DNA of 64,000 bases from Croceivirga sp. (GTDB taxonomy: Bacteria; Bacteroidota; Bacteroidia; Flavobacteriales; Flavobacteriaceae): the NCBI GenBank assembly GCA_028281025.1, contig JANQKR010000037.1, positions 62,001-126,000 on the forward strand, in the 5' to 3' direction. Under the pieces are notes generated by a model. The model worked only from the letters and a program-made list of their open reading frames with translations, had not been told where the DNA came from and did not search any database. Position numbers and translations under genes: made by a program. Shown in pieces: positions 46,753 to 55,189 of this stretch (position 1 is its first letter; the number at the start of each line of letters is the position of its first letter).

Positions 46753-48563
46753 TGGCAAAGGTAATACTGGGGTTCTCCGCTTTTTTTCATGACAGCGCAG
46801 CGGCTTTGCTGGTCGATGGAAAAATTGTGGCCGCTGTTCAAGAAGAGCGTTTCACACGGGTGAAAGGAGATGCTTCCTTTCCTGAAAATGCCATAAAATA
46901 TGTGCTTCAAGAAGCCAACGTTTTGCCTGGAGAGTTGAATGCCATTGCCTTTTATGAAAAACCCTTATTAAAATTTGAGCGGCTGCTGGAAACCTATCAC
47001 GCCTTTCCGCCGAAAGGCCTTGGGAGTTTTTTAAAAGCCATGCCCTTATGGTTAAAGGATAAGCTGTTTGTTCGGAAAAAAATTAAGGAGTACTGCAAAA
47101 AAATGGGTTTTCAAAACATTCCCATCCATTTTCCGGAACATCATCTTTCGCATGCTGCCAGTGCCTTTTATCCCAGCCCTTTCGAAAAAGCGACCATATT
47201 GACCGTAGATGGCGTAGGTGAATGGGATACGATGACCATTGGTCTGGGTCAAGGGAATGGCATCAAAATATTGCGGGAACAACACTTTCCACATTCTTTG
47301 GGGCTACTGTATTCTGCCTTCACTTATTTTTTGGGTTTTAGGGTCAATAGCGGGGAATACAAAATGATGGGACTCGCTGCCTACGGCAATCCTGAAGCAA
47401 ATGAGACCATGGAATATGTTCAAAAGATAGTGGATCATGTTGTGGATATTCGACCAGATGGTTCAGTGCTGCTCAATATGGACTATTTTGATTTTGCAGT
47501 AAATCTGACGATGACAAATGATAAAAATTGGGAGGGTCTTTTTAATCTTCCCCGCAGGAAAGCTGAGGGAAAACTTACACAAAAACATGCAAATCTGGCT
47601 TTGGCTGCCCAACGGGTATTGGAGGATTGCATGTGTAAATTGGCAAATACGGCCGTTGGTTTGACCGGCTGCCGTAATTTGGTAATGGCCGGCGGGGTTG
47701 CGCTAAATTCCGTGAACAACGGAAAAATGTTGCGAAACGCAAATATTGAAAACTTGTGGATTCAACCTGCGGCAGGAGATGCCGGAGGTGCCCTTGGAGC
47801 TGCCTTGGCCGTTTGGCACATTGCCATGGATAAGGAACGAAAGGTTTTGTATCCGGACATGATGAGTGGTGCATATCTTGGTCCGTTGTACCCAGAACAA
47901 CATATCTTACATATGGCCAGGAAGAACATTGATTTGAATCCACAACAAATTGATAACGAAGATGCGCTTTTGGAGCTGACTGCCAAGGCTATTTCAGCGG
48001 GTAAAATTGTTGGCTGGTTTCAAGGAAGGATGGAATTTGGTCCAAGGGCATTGGGAAATCGAAGTATCTTGGCCGATCCACGAAATCCTGAAATGCAGGA
48101 AAAAATCAATAGAAAGATCAAGTTTCGAGAGAGTTTTAGGCCTTTTGCCCCTAGTGTTCTGGAAGAGAATGCCCAGGAGTACTTCGAGCTTAGTGAAAGT
48201 TCACCATATATGCTTTTTGTCCAAAAAGTGAAATCACACCGATTGACATCAATTGAAAAAATAGGGACTGGCTTAAAAGAACGGCTTTCCCAGATACGCT
48301 CGGATATTCCATCGGTCACCCATGTTGATTTTTCAGCAAGAATACAAACGGTAAATAAGAACTCCAACCCCAAGTACTGGAAGCTGTTGAAAGCCTTTAA
48401 GGATAAAACGGGATATGGATTATTGATCAATACCAGTTTCAATGTAAAGGATGAACCTATTGTATGCAGCCCAACGGATGCCATACAATGCTTTAGACAA
48501 ACAGATATGGATATACTGGTATTAGGGAATGTGGTTTTTAGAAAAAGCCAACAAGGGTTTTGA
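46752..48563 (+). CDS. Carbamoyltransferase (NodU/CmcH/TobZ family)
   Basis: 603 residues. N-terminal Kae1-like ASKHA domain: ILGFSAFFHDSAAALLVDGK, IVAAVQEERFTRVKGDASFP, HLSHAASAFYPSPF and LTVDGVGEWDT. C-terminal carbamoyl-transfer domain: GWFQGRMEFGPRALGNRSIL, RESFRPFAPSVLEE and NTSFNVKDEPIV. These enzymes use carbamoyl phosphate and ATP, via carbamoyl-adenylate, to carbamoylate a hydroxyl on a sugar or natural product in the cytoplasm. No antibiotic-type cluster surrounds it. With the SGNH hydrolase and two membrane proteins, the acceptor is more likely a surface glycan or lipid-linked sugar (inference). Confidence 0.92.
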   Translation: MAKVILGFSAFFHDSAAALLVDGKIVAAVQEERFTRVKGDASFPENAIKYVLQEANVLPGELNAIAFYEKPLLKFERLLETYHAFPPKGLGSFLKAMPLWLKDKLFVRKKIKEYCKKMGFQNIPIHFPEHHLSHAASAFYPSPFEKATILTVDGVGEWDTMTIGLGQGNGIKILREQHFPHSLGLLYSAFTYFLGFRVNSGEYKMMGLAAYGNPEANETMEYVQKIVDHVVDIRPDGSVLLNMDYFDFAVNLTMTNDKNWEGLFNLPRRKAEGKLTQKHANLALAAQRVLEDCMCKLANTAVGLTGCRNLVMAGGVALNSVNNGKMLRNANIENLWIQPAAGDAGGALGAALAVWHIAMDKERKVLYPDMMSGAYLGPLYPEQHILHMARKNIDLNPQQIDNEDALLELTAKAISAGKIVGWFQGRMEFGPRALGNRSILADPRNPEMQEKINRKIKFRESFRPFAPSVLEENAQEYFELSESSPYMLFVQKVKSHRLTSIEKIGTGLKERLSQIRSDIPSVTHVDFSARIQTVNKNSNPKYWKLLKAFKDKTGYGLLINTSFNVKDEPIVCSPTDAIQCFRQTDMDILVLGNVVFRKSQQGF

Positions 48564-49371
48564 TCAATAGTATGACCATAACCAGACCAAAAATCAATCG
48601 CAGCCATTTTGAAGACATGCGCTGTCCCAGTTTAACACCCCAAGGGGCGGAAATAAATATGCCCAAAAGAATAGGGCCCACTAGGCCTAGGGAAATATAT
48701 CCAAATTGCATGGGGAGTCGCTTGGGTACGATTTGTTCCGAAGTAATGTTGAGGTAGCTTAAACTCACGGACAAAGCCAATAGCATGACTACCCCAATTG
48801 AAATGGAAACGGTTTTTTTAAAGGGTATGCCAAAAATGTCGATCAATGCTGGAATCAAAACAATTCCACCTCCAAAACCTGAAAGTGCAGAGATTGTTCC
48901 GGTAAAACTCCCAAGGATGGGGTAGGACCATTTGTTATCCTGTATTTTCCGTTGGAGGATTGTAGTTTCGGTTTTTGGCCTAAAAAAAAGAAATTGAACA
49001 CAGACCGTTAGCACCAAGATAAGAAAGAGGATATCAAAATAGGTTTTTGCATACCAAGTGGAGGTCTTGATCCATTCCGAAACAAAAAATGCCGTTACGG
49101 CAGCAGGAACCCCCACATAAAGAATCCTCTTTGGGTATAGGTTCCGTATCCTATAATGTTTCAAGACAACGGCAAAGCCATTGAAGACCGTAATGAACAG
49201 GGAATGGGCAATAATGTATTTTACCAATTCCTGTCCCTCAAAACCAAAGGGAACAAGAACCAAATCCAAGGCCGGAATTAAAATGATGTTCCCACCCGTC
49301 CCCATGAGTCCTGAGTAAAAACCATTAAGTAGGCCCACTGCGCACAATAGGATAATTAGGGTTAGGGTCAT
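48538..49371 (-). CDS. TauE/SafE-family sulfite or sulfonate exporter
   Basis: About 277 residues from ATG 49371; ATG 49413 would add 14 polar residues. It has eight or so transmembrane helices in two repeats, each with the family's glycine-rich motif (GFYSGLMGTGGNIILIPALD and SALSGFGGGIVLIPALIDIF). It probably moves a small anion such as sulfite or sulfate. Near two sulfatases it could help dispose of released sulfur, but it is on the opposite strand and this is only context. Its 3' end overlaps the carbamoyltransferase end by 26 bp (tail to tail). Confidence 0.88.
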   Translation of the reverse strand: MTLTLIILLCAVGLLNGFYSGLMGTGGNIILIPALDLVLVPFGFEGQELVKYIIAHSLFITVFNGFAVVLKHYRIRNLYPKRILYVGVPAAVTAFFVSEWIKTSTWYAKTYFDILFLILVLTVCVQFLFFRPKTETTILQRKIQDNKWSYPILGSFTGTISALSGFGGGIVLIPALIDIFGIPFKKTVSISIGVVMLLALSVSLSYLNITSEQIVPKRLPMQFGYISLGLVGPILLGIFISAPWGVKLGQRMSSKWLRLIFGLVMVILLIKTLVGFF

Positions 49372-49469
49372 GCTTCTCTGCGTTACCTTAAAGGTATTCC
49401 AAAAGTGCCGCAAATCCCATCTTTATGGGCATTAAGTTGACCCAGGTCCAAAAACAGGGAATGGTCCGT

Positions 49470-50384
49470 TTACAATTGATAGGCATTCAGTTGATTCCAG
49501 AAAGCACTATCAAACAATTGGGCACTTCCCAATACTGCGGCTTCCTCACCAATTTCCGAAACCTTAATGTCCACTTCCAAACCGAGCTGTTCAAATAACT
49601 TTGAACATTGGGGGAGAAAAAAGTCACCTGCTTTGGAAATGTTTCCCCCCATAACAATAACCTCAGGTCGAAATTTGGTGATATAGGGTTTTAAAAAATC
49701 GGCTAGGTTTTGGGAAAACTCCGTAAAGATCAGCTCCATGGCATCGCCATTTTTCTGAACTATCTCTTTTACACCATTTACTTTTTCATTGGTCAGTTCT
49801 TCATACCTGTTGACAAACCATCGTGTGGAAAAATACGCATCTCCAATACCGGATCTAAAAGACTTGTCCCAAAGACATCCATCCTTGGGAATGGTATCCC
49901 CTTTTAAACAGGGAACGCCCCTTTTTAAAAAACTTGCCCCTAGACCGGTGCCGAACGTCAATATCAATGAGCGATCGAAAGCGTCAATTCCGGCAAGCGT
50001 GGCCAAACCTGCACCAAATGCAGCAGCGTCATTTAGAAAACGGAACCCACATTTTTTGGTCGTGATATAAAAAGGCAATTCGTTGGTTATGCATACGTTA
50101 TAGAGGTTTTGGAATTTTTCGTTGTTTCCTGTGAATTTTGCGGTTCCCGTTTGGTAATCAAAGGGTCCCGGCATTGCAAATCCTATGGAAACCTCGTCAA
50201 CTGGATCCTTTTGGGTGGCTATGGTTGCATTCAAGGCCTCTGCCCACTTGCCAAGGATAATCTCCTTAGGGGCTTTACTGTCCACTTTTATGGTGGTAAG
50301 GGATCCAGAAACAATTTTTTTGGATTCCAAATCAACCGTAGCACAGGTAATGTGGCTTCCACCAATATCAGCTCCAATGATCAT
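49470..50384 (-). CDS. ROK-family protein, probable sugar kinase
   Basis: 304 residues. Phosphate-1 loop IIGADIGGSHITCATVDLES (~2-21), catalytic Asp in FRFLNDAAAFGAGL, and the second ATP motif LILTFGTGLGASFLKRG. There is no helix-turn-helix, so it is an enzyme rather than a ROK repressor. The zinc-binding CxCGxxGC motif of most bacterial ROK glucokinases is absent; the equivalent region reads WDKSFRSGIGDAYF. The substrate is likely a hexose but uncertain. It lies 57-98 bp upstream of the TauE gene on the same strand. Confidence 0.85.
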   Translation of the reverse strand: MIIGADIGGSHITCATVDLESKKIVSGSLTTIKVDSKAPKEIILGKWAEALNATIATQKDPVDEVSIGFAMPGPFDYQTGTAKFTGNNEKFQNLYNVCITNELPFYITTKKCGFRFLNDAAAFGAGLATLAGIDAFDRSLILTFGTGLGASFLKRGVPCLKGDTIPKDGCLWDKSFRSGIGDAYFSTRWFVNRYEELTNEKVNGVKEIVQKNGDAMELIFTEFSQNLADFLKPYITKFRPEVIVMGGNISKAGDFFLPQCSKLFEQLGLEVDIKVSEIGEEAAVLGSAQLFDSAFWNQLNAYQL

Positions 50385-50452
50385 AGCTTTTCTTTTAAGG
50401 TTCCAGTGTTACGAATGAAAGAACGATGGGCGGATAAAGATACTGCCTTCCG

Positions 50453-50656
50453 TTAAATTATCCTTTTTGTATGCGCTTTGATTCCATTTTTCCATAGTTC
50501 CACATCTTTTGCAATGGCAACACCGTTGTTCTGGGCGAAAAAGTCAAGTCCGGCCAAATGCTCAACTTTCTCGAAAAGTTGTCCAAAAGTTGTATGATGA
50601 ACAATAAGTAAACTAAATAGCAATAGTCTCTTTATCCACATGGTTTTCATTTTCAA
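50453..50656 (-). pseudogene. Remnant of an FG-GAP (ASPIC/UnbV-like) exported protein
   Basis: 67 codons: a signal peptide (WIKRLLLFSLLIVHHTTFGQ) followed by LFEKVEHLAGLDFFAQNNGV, then AIAKDVELWKNGIKAH. The first part is the start of FG-GAP/ASPIC-UnbV proteins, where NNGVA(V/I)AD is followed by the calcium-binding DYDxDGDLD blades. Here the reading jumps straight from NNGVAIA to an unrelated tail, so the propeller has been deleted. A complete member would be several hundred residues long. Confidence 0.55.
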
Positions 50657-50964
50657 AGCATGGTTTGACCTGTGGGGCTTACAACGAATGAAACCAGCAC
50701 AGGTGAAAGCTATCTTTCAAGATAGGAATTTATGGCGTTTCTGCTTTATTTGTTCGACGGACGGTTGACCAACGTAGCTTAATGCGTCCTGTACGAATGT
50801 ATTCGCCGTATCTATCATTTGCCTGAAATACAAAAACGAATGAAACAAAAGGCGATTAATACTATTCAAAAGAACCACAATGCGACGAAAAGCGGTCTTG
50901 ATTGTAAAAAAATGATTACATGGAATTCTATTTAATGGAGTGTACCCATTTGACTTTCTTTTTC

Positions 50965-50972
50965 TATTTTTG
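50965..50972 (+). promoter_or_regulatory. -7 element of the tRNA-Arg gene
   Basis: TATTTTTG matches TAnnTTTG 42 bp before the tRNA. The remaining sequence between 50657 and 50964 holds no gene I can support; a 33-codon minus-strand frame at 50717-50818 is unrecognised. Confidence 0.5.
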
Positions 50973-51013
50973 TCCGGCGAAAACCGAACAGGTAGTTTCG
51001 CAGTACAACATAA

Positions 51014-51087
51014 GGTCGCGTAGCTCAGCTGGATAGAGCATCTGCCTTCTAAGCAGACGGTCGAAGGTTCGAATCCTTCCGCGATCA
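51014..51087 (+). tRNA. tRNA-Arg (TCT anticodon)
   Basis: A 74-nt cloverleaf without encoded CCA. Acceptor stem GGTCGCG/CGCGATC with one G-U pair, D arm GCTC...GAGC, anticodon arm TCTGC-CTTCTAA-GCAGA with anticodon TCT, variable loop, and T arm GAAGG-TTCGAAT-CCTTC. The discriminator base is A (51087). Its 3' part is duplicated at 51243 and 55392, marking it as an integration site. Confidence 0.95.
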
Positions 51088-51169
51088 CGACACTCAAAAA
51101 ACCACACAAGAATTGTGTGGTTTTGTGTTTTGCGCAGCGTTGAAGGCCACTGCTTTCATAAGCGAAGGA
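51072..51169 (+). repeat. Direct repeat copy 1: tRNA 3' end plus downstream terminator
   Basis: 98 bp beginning AATCCTTCCGCGATCACGA inside the tRNA and ending at AGCGAAGGA. It is repeated 171 bp downstream with about three mismatches (51243-51340). It spans the tRNA terminator. Confidence 0.9.
51098..51124 (+). terminator. tRNA-Arg terminator
   Basis: Stem AAAACCACACAA / TTGTGTGGTTTT with a GAA loop, ending in T-rich sequence just after the tRNA. An identical hairpin occurs in the second repeat copy at 51269-51295. Confidence 0.85.
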
Positions 51170-51242
51170 AAACGCAAAAACCCGGAGCGGGGCTTTGTGG
51201 TTTTTTATTTGCTACATTGAGCGCACAAGGAAGGACGTAGTC

Positions 51243-51340
51243 AATCCTTCCGCGATCACGACATTCAAAAAACCACACAAGAATTGTGTGGTTTTGTGTT
51301 TTGCGCAACGTTGAAGGCCACTGCTTTCATGAGCGAAGGA
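51243..51340 (+). repeat. Direct repeat copy 2: displaced tRNA 3' end and terminator
   Basis: Near-identical 98-bp copy of 51072-51169, starting with the last 16 nt of tRNA-Arg plus CGA. The segment between the copies (51170-51242) holds only a small hairpin-like AAACCC...GGGG sequence. It is the mark of an earlier insertion at the tRNA, or a tandem duplication. Confidence 0.9.
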
Positions 51341-51351
51341 AGACACAAAAG

Positions 51352-51461
51352 ACCTCTCCGCAGTATCCGCCGAAGGCTGACAGGGTCGTACTGCAACTGC
51401 ATAACCGTTTCAAAAGCTTTGAAAATGATAGGGCGAAGCAGCTAAGCTACTTCGCAGCGGG
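51352..51461 (+). repeat. Structured ~110-bp repeat, copy A
   Basis: Starts ACCTCTCCGCAGTATCCGCC and ends TTCGCAGCGGG. Two nested hairpins: GCAGTA...TACTGC enclosing a CCGCC/GGC stem, and GCGAAG...CTTCGC. About 97 of 110 bases match copy B (55421). It borders the left side of the MBL-patatin island. An apparent 107-codon frame through it (51286-51609) is a by-product of the repeat. Confidence 0.85.
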
Positions 51462-51465
51462 CGGA

Positions 51466-51609
51466 ATGGAGCAATATGGCATGGAGTTGATAAAGAAAAA
51501 AGAGCGGCAAATCATTCCGTCTTTAGATTTGGATTCAATCGATTTTAAAAACATTGATTTGAATGAAAAAAGGAAAACCAGGGATAAAGATTTGGACCTT
51601 GAGCTTTAA
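51466..51609 (+). CDS. Short open frame, possible gene remnant (47 codons)
   Basis: From ATG 51466 the frame reads MEQYGMELIKKKERQIIPSL, then DLDSIDFKNIDLNEKRKTRD and KDLDLEL. It is rich in K, D and E and not recognisable. It begins right after repeat copy A and could be the tail of a lost gene or chance. Confidence 0.25.
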   Translation: MEQYGMELIKKKERQIIPSLDLDSIDFKNIDLNEKRKTRDKDLDLEL

Positions 51610-51765
51610 CTACCTTTTAGAGTTTTTTCTACTTTGTAATGAGTGATTTAAAATTGATTTAATTCATCAATTAGTAAAAATCATTAACTTTAAAAAGTTC
51701 CCTTTTATCTATCCCCCTTAAGTTTCAATCAAGTCTCGTCTTTGAGGCTCAAATAAATCTTCATT

Positions 51766-53397
51766 ATGGAATTGATTAGAGGAAATGATTATTACGTTAA
51801 GTACAAAAGTGTTGTACTTCGCGCTGAACCCGATGGGCGTTCAGAACCTAAAAACCATTTAATATATGGTGATTGGACACGGTTTAGAGGGAATACCGAT
51901 GGGGATTGGGCTCAAATATTTTCCAGAGGAAATACGGGTTGGGTTCCAAAAAAATCATTGCAAGAAGAACGTGTATTAGAAATCAATTTTGTTGACATAG
52001 GAATTGGTGATGGTTGTCATATCGTGACTCCAGATGACCAAATTATTCTCATTGATGCCGGTAAAACCGATAATATGTCACGCTTTCTTAATTGGCGTTA
52101 CAATTTACGATCTAGAAATGTTGTTGGTGTCGAAGGTGTTGAAGATGGCGATAATAATGTCAAACCTCCGATGGAAATAGATTATGTCGTTTTATCACAT
52201 CCCGATCAAGATCATTACTATGGTTTTAAGCCGCTTTTTGAAAATAAAAAACTAAGCTACAAAAAAGTCTATCATAATGGGATTGTTGAAGTTCCAAAAG
52301 ATACCGCCAATGAAGAGCCTGATTTAGATTATCCATGGGATTTAGGAGGCTTCATTACCAAAAAGGGTGTAGAATACTTGTGGGATACTATTGAATCAGA
52401 TTCTGAGATGAAATCAATTATTAGAAGATTTCCACGCACAACAAAGAAGTATTTGTCCACATTACGACCTCTTTTGGAAAACAATCCTAATGTTGAGTTT
52501 AAGGGTTTGAACCACACGCACGAATTTCTTGATGATTTTGATTTGTCCAATGATATATCAATTCAAATACTTGGACCGGTTACTGACAAAATAGAAAGAA
52601 ACGGAGTGTTGAAAAATTGTTTGAAGATGATAGGGGATGAGGGTGAGACAAAAAACGGACATTCGGTCGTCTTGAAACTCAAATACAATTTGCTCAATGT
52701 TTTTCTTGGAGGTGATTTGAATACGGAGTCCGAAGATCATTTATTACATTTCTATGCCAAGACAGAATTGGAAGTTTCCAAATTGGAAAAGGAAATTACG
52801 AAGCTTAACAAACTTGGAAATACAATAACGAATGACGAAAAACAGGAGTTGTCTGAATTGAAAAGTGATCTTAATGCCATCATAGCAAAGGCACGTCGAT
52901 TTTTCCAAGTGGATATAGCTAAAGCCTGTCATCATGGAAGTCATCATTTTTCAGAGACTTTCCTTAAATGTCTAAACACGATTGTAACAGTCGTATCCAG
53001 TGGTGACGGGGATAGTTATGCACATCCTCGTCCCGATGCACTTGGGGCTTTTGGAAAGTACGGAAGAGGGGAAAGGCCTTTAATCTTTAGTACAGAAATC
53101 GGGCGAAGTACAAATGAGTTCACATATATCAAAGAGTATTTTGATGAAATCCTAGACTTTCAAAAAAGGATTGCTGAGGCGAGTCCTTCGGATAAGAGTA
53201 AGATTGAGCAAGAGCTAGAAGAACGAAGAGACAGTAACGTAGCCACCTATGGCATGATTACATTGCGAACAAATGGAAAAAAGGTATATATCGCCCAAAA
53301 ATTGGAAGCTCCGCGTTCTAAAGCCAGTAAATGGGATATCCATGAGTTGGAATTTAACCCGAAAAGAAATGAATTCGAATATATCGAAAAGACTTAA
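51766..53397 (+). CDS. SH3-like + ComEC-type metallo-beta-lactamase-fold hydrolase
   Basis: 543 residues. Residues ~1-68 resemble a bacterial SH3 domain (VLRAEPDGRSEPKNHLI to GNTGWVPKKSL). From ~70 it is a metallo-beta-lactamase fold like the C-terminal domain of ComEC/Rec2: EINFVDIGIGDGCHIVTPDD, the metal motif SHPDQDH (H145, D147, D149, H150), Asp317 in FLGGDLN, and H389/H390 in KACHHGSHHF. Between these lie a ~130-residue insertion and a charged coiled-coil stretch (~330-375). There is no signal peptide, so it is cytoplasmic; it may cut nucleic acid or a nucleotide. The next gene, 17 bp away, is the patatin-like lipase. AT-richer by eye than the surrounding genes. Confidence 0.8.
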   Translation: MELIRGNDYYVKYKSVVLRAEPDGRSEPKNHLIYGDWTRFRGNTDGDWAQIFSRGNTGWVPKKSLQEERVLEINFVDIGIGDGCHIVTPDDQIILIDAGKTDNMSRFLNWRYNLRSRNVVGVEGVEDGDNNVKPPMEIDYVVLSHPDQDHYYGFKPLFENKKLSYKKVYHNGIVEVPKDTANEEPDLDYPWDLGGFITKKGVEYLWDTIESDSEMKSIIRRFPRTTKKYLSTLRPLLENNPNVEFKGLNHTHEFLDDFDLSNDISIQILGPVTDKIERNGVLKNCLKMIGDEGETKNGHSVVLKLKYNLLNVFLGGDLNTESEDHLLHFYAKTELEVSKLEKEITKLNKLGNTITNDEKQELSELKSDLNAIIAKARRFFQVDIAKACHHGSHHFSETFLKCLNTIVTVVSSGDGDSYAHPRPDALGAFGKYGRGERPLIFSTEIGRSTNEFTYIKEYFDEILDFQKRIAEASPSDKSKIEQELEERRDSNVATYGMITLRTNGKKVYIAQKLEAPRSKASKWDIHELEFNPKRNEFEYIEKT

Positions 53398-53414
53398 AAA
53401 CTGGTTTACCACAT

Positions 53415-55148
53415 ATGAAGAAAGAAGAAATTACTGTCGCAATTCCTAAAAACCCTTTAGGCCGTATTGCGATTTGTATGTCAGGAGGAGGATATAGAGC
53501 TGCTGTTTTTCAATTAGGTTTGTTGTCCTATCTTCATCGTCTAAAGCTAGGTGAAAAAAATTTACTTGAAAATGTAAAAGCAATTTCAACGGTATCTGGT
53601 GGAACATTTACTGGGGTGACTTACGCAAGTCAATTACGACAAGGCAAATCTTTCAAAGAGATTTATGTTGGTCTGATTGATTGGTTGTTAAAAACAGACT
53701 TGGTGAAGTTAGGTCTTACAAAGGTCAGCAATGATGGTGAGTGGAAATATCAGTATAAAAATCGCAATCTTATTAATGCTTTTGCCGAATTGTATGATTC
53801 AACACTAACTAAAGGTGCACAGTTAGGCTTGTTCGAAAACCTTGAGGAAGCAACTCACCTAGAATTTGTCTGTTTTAATTCCACTGAGTTCAATACAGGT
53901 CGTCGATTTCGTTTTCAAATGGCAAAGGGGCAAAACTATGTTGGTAGTGGTGGTACCAACATTAAATATGACATATATAGTTTAACCAGATTAAGTGATG
54001 TCATTGCAGCGTCTTCTGCTTTCTCTGGGGGCTTTGAGCCGATTTCAATGCCCAATGACTTCTTTGATTTAACAGAGGAACAAATAAAATATTTTAAAGA
54101 ACATTCGGGCTACGAAGGTTTGCCTATTGGGTTGATGGATGGCGGAATCTATGACAATCAAGGAATCTCTGCCATTCTTGATTATCAGGACAATAAAGGA
54201 ATTGAGGATTTTGATTTGGTTTTAATCAGTGATGTATCATCGCCTTATATGGACGCTTTTAGGTTTTCAAAGGAAAATCAAGGGGATGGTAGGGAAAAGA
54301 CCATCAATGATTGGAAAGATTCTCTGATTATATGGTGTGAATATATTTTTGCCGGAATCTTGACAATGACGTTATTCGGTTTTGTACTGGTAATTGCGAG
54401 CGGCCTTCAAGGTTCTACTGCTCTGGGAATTGGAATAAGTATAAGTGTCTTTGGATTGCTTTTGTTCGCGCTTTTTGATTTAGTAAGGAGGAGGTATGAT
54501 AAACTTAAGAATAAAATAGAGACGACTTTGAAAAAGGTTATCGAACCCTTTTATTTCAAGCGGTTAAAATCATTAAATATAGGTGATATAAAATTAAAGC
54601 GCTTAGAGACTTTAATCCTTGACCGCTTGAACTCTCTAAAACTATTGCTGCCAACCATATTTTTAAAACAGATAAGAAGACTTCATTATGACAGAATTTA
54701 TGAAGAAGATGCCTATGTATATCGGCGGTTGAGTTGTCTTGTAAAAGAACTCACACCAATAGATTTTGATAAGAAAAAGGAAGATGACTATGATATAGTA
54801 AAAGAGCGGTTGGTTGAGTTTTCTGGAGAGACCTACGAGGATATTATTGGTGAAAATCTTAAGGAGTATGTAGAAGCAGCGGCTCGTTTTGGTACCACAC
54901 TTTGGTTTACTGAAAGCAACAAGCTCGAAGAAGTATTAGAATCACTGCTTGTAAGTGGTCAGAGTACATGTTGTCAAAATTTACTGATATATCTTGATAA
55001 GCTTATTTATACTGAGGGCAATGGTTTTTCCGAACTGGACGCCGATTTGCAAACAATGTATAGACGGGCACATGAATTGGCTCGTGATGATTGGGCACTA
55101 TTCAAGAATAATCCTAAATTCCTCCATGAAGAGTTATTATCTTCATAA
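53415..55148 (+). CDS. Patatin-like phospholipase with two membrane segments
   Basis: 577 residues. The patatin domain (~15-290) has oxyanion loop MSGGGYRAAVFQLG (G24-R28), the catalytic Ser61 in AISTVSGGTFTG (T-x-S-x-G, as in many bacterial members) and the catalytic Asp242 in LMDGGIYDNQG. Then two hydrophobic helices (~310-330, IFAGILTMTLFGFVLVIASG; ~335-357, LGIGISISVFGLLLFALFDL) and a helical, charged C-terminal region of ~215 residues with no recognised domain. It would attack membrane phospholipids from the inner face. Patatins serve as membrane-destroying effectors in several anti-phage systems (for example CapV in CBASS); here the partner is an MBL protein instead of a nucleotide cyclase. 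Confidence 0.85.
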   Translation: MKKEEITVAIPKNPLGRIAICMSGGGYRAAVFQLGLLSYLHRLKLGEKNLLENVKAISTVSGGTFTGVTYASQLRQGKSFKEIYVGLIDWLLKTDLVKLGLTKVSNDGEWKYQYKNRNLINAFAELYDSTLTKGAQLGLFENLEEATHLEFVCFNSTEFNTGRRFRFQMAKGQNYVGSGGTNIKYDIYSLTRLSDVIAASSAFSGGFEPISMPNDFFDLTEEQIKYFKEHSGYEGLPIGLMDGGIYDNQGISAILDYQDNKGIEDFDLVLISDVSSPYMDAFRFSKENQGDGREKTINDWKDSLIIWCEYIFAGILTMTLFGFVLVIASGLQGSTALGIGISISVFGLLLFALFDLVRRRYDKLKNKIETTLKKVIEPFYFKRLKSLNIGDIKLKRLETLILDRLNSLKLLLPTIFLKQIRRLHYDRIYEEDAYVYRRLSCLVKELTPIDFDKKKEDDYDIVKERLVEFSGETYEDIIGENLKEYVEAAARFGTTLWFTESNKLEEVLESLLVSGQSTCCQNLLIYLDKLIYTEGNGFSELDADLQTMYRRAHELARDDWALFKNNPKFLHEELLSS

Positions 55149-55189
55149 GTGCGTGTACTTCTAAAATTGTTCCTTGCCATAGTGTTGGC

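Noticed and set aside
50717-51109. Minus-strand open frame of 130 codons across the tRNA
   Set aside because: It is antisense to the tRNA-Arg gene and its promoter, so it is not a gene.
51286-51609. 107-codon plus-strand frame
   Set aside because: Most of it translates the tRNA-downstream and structured repeats (SPQYPPKADR...NRFKSFENDRAKQLSYF); the same spurious peptide arises from copies B and D.
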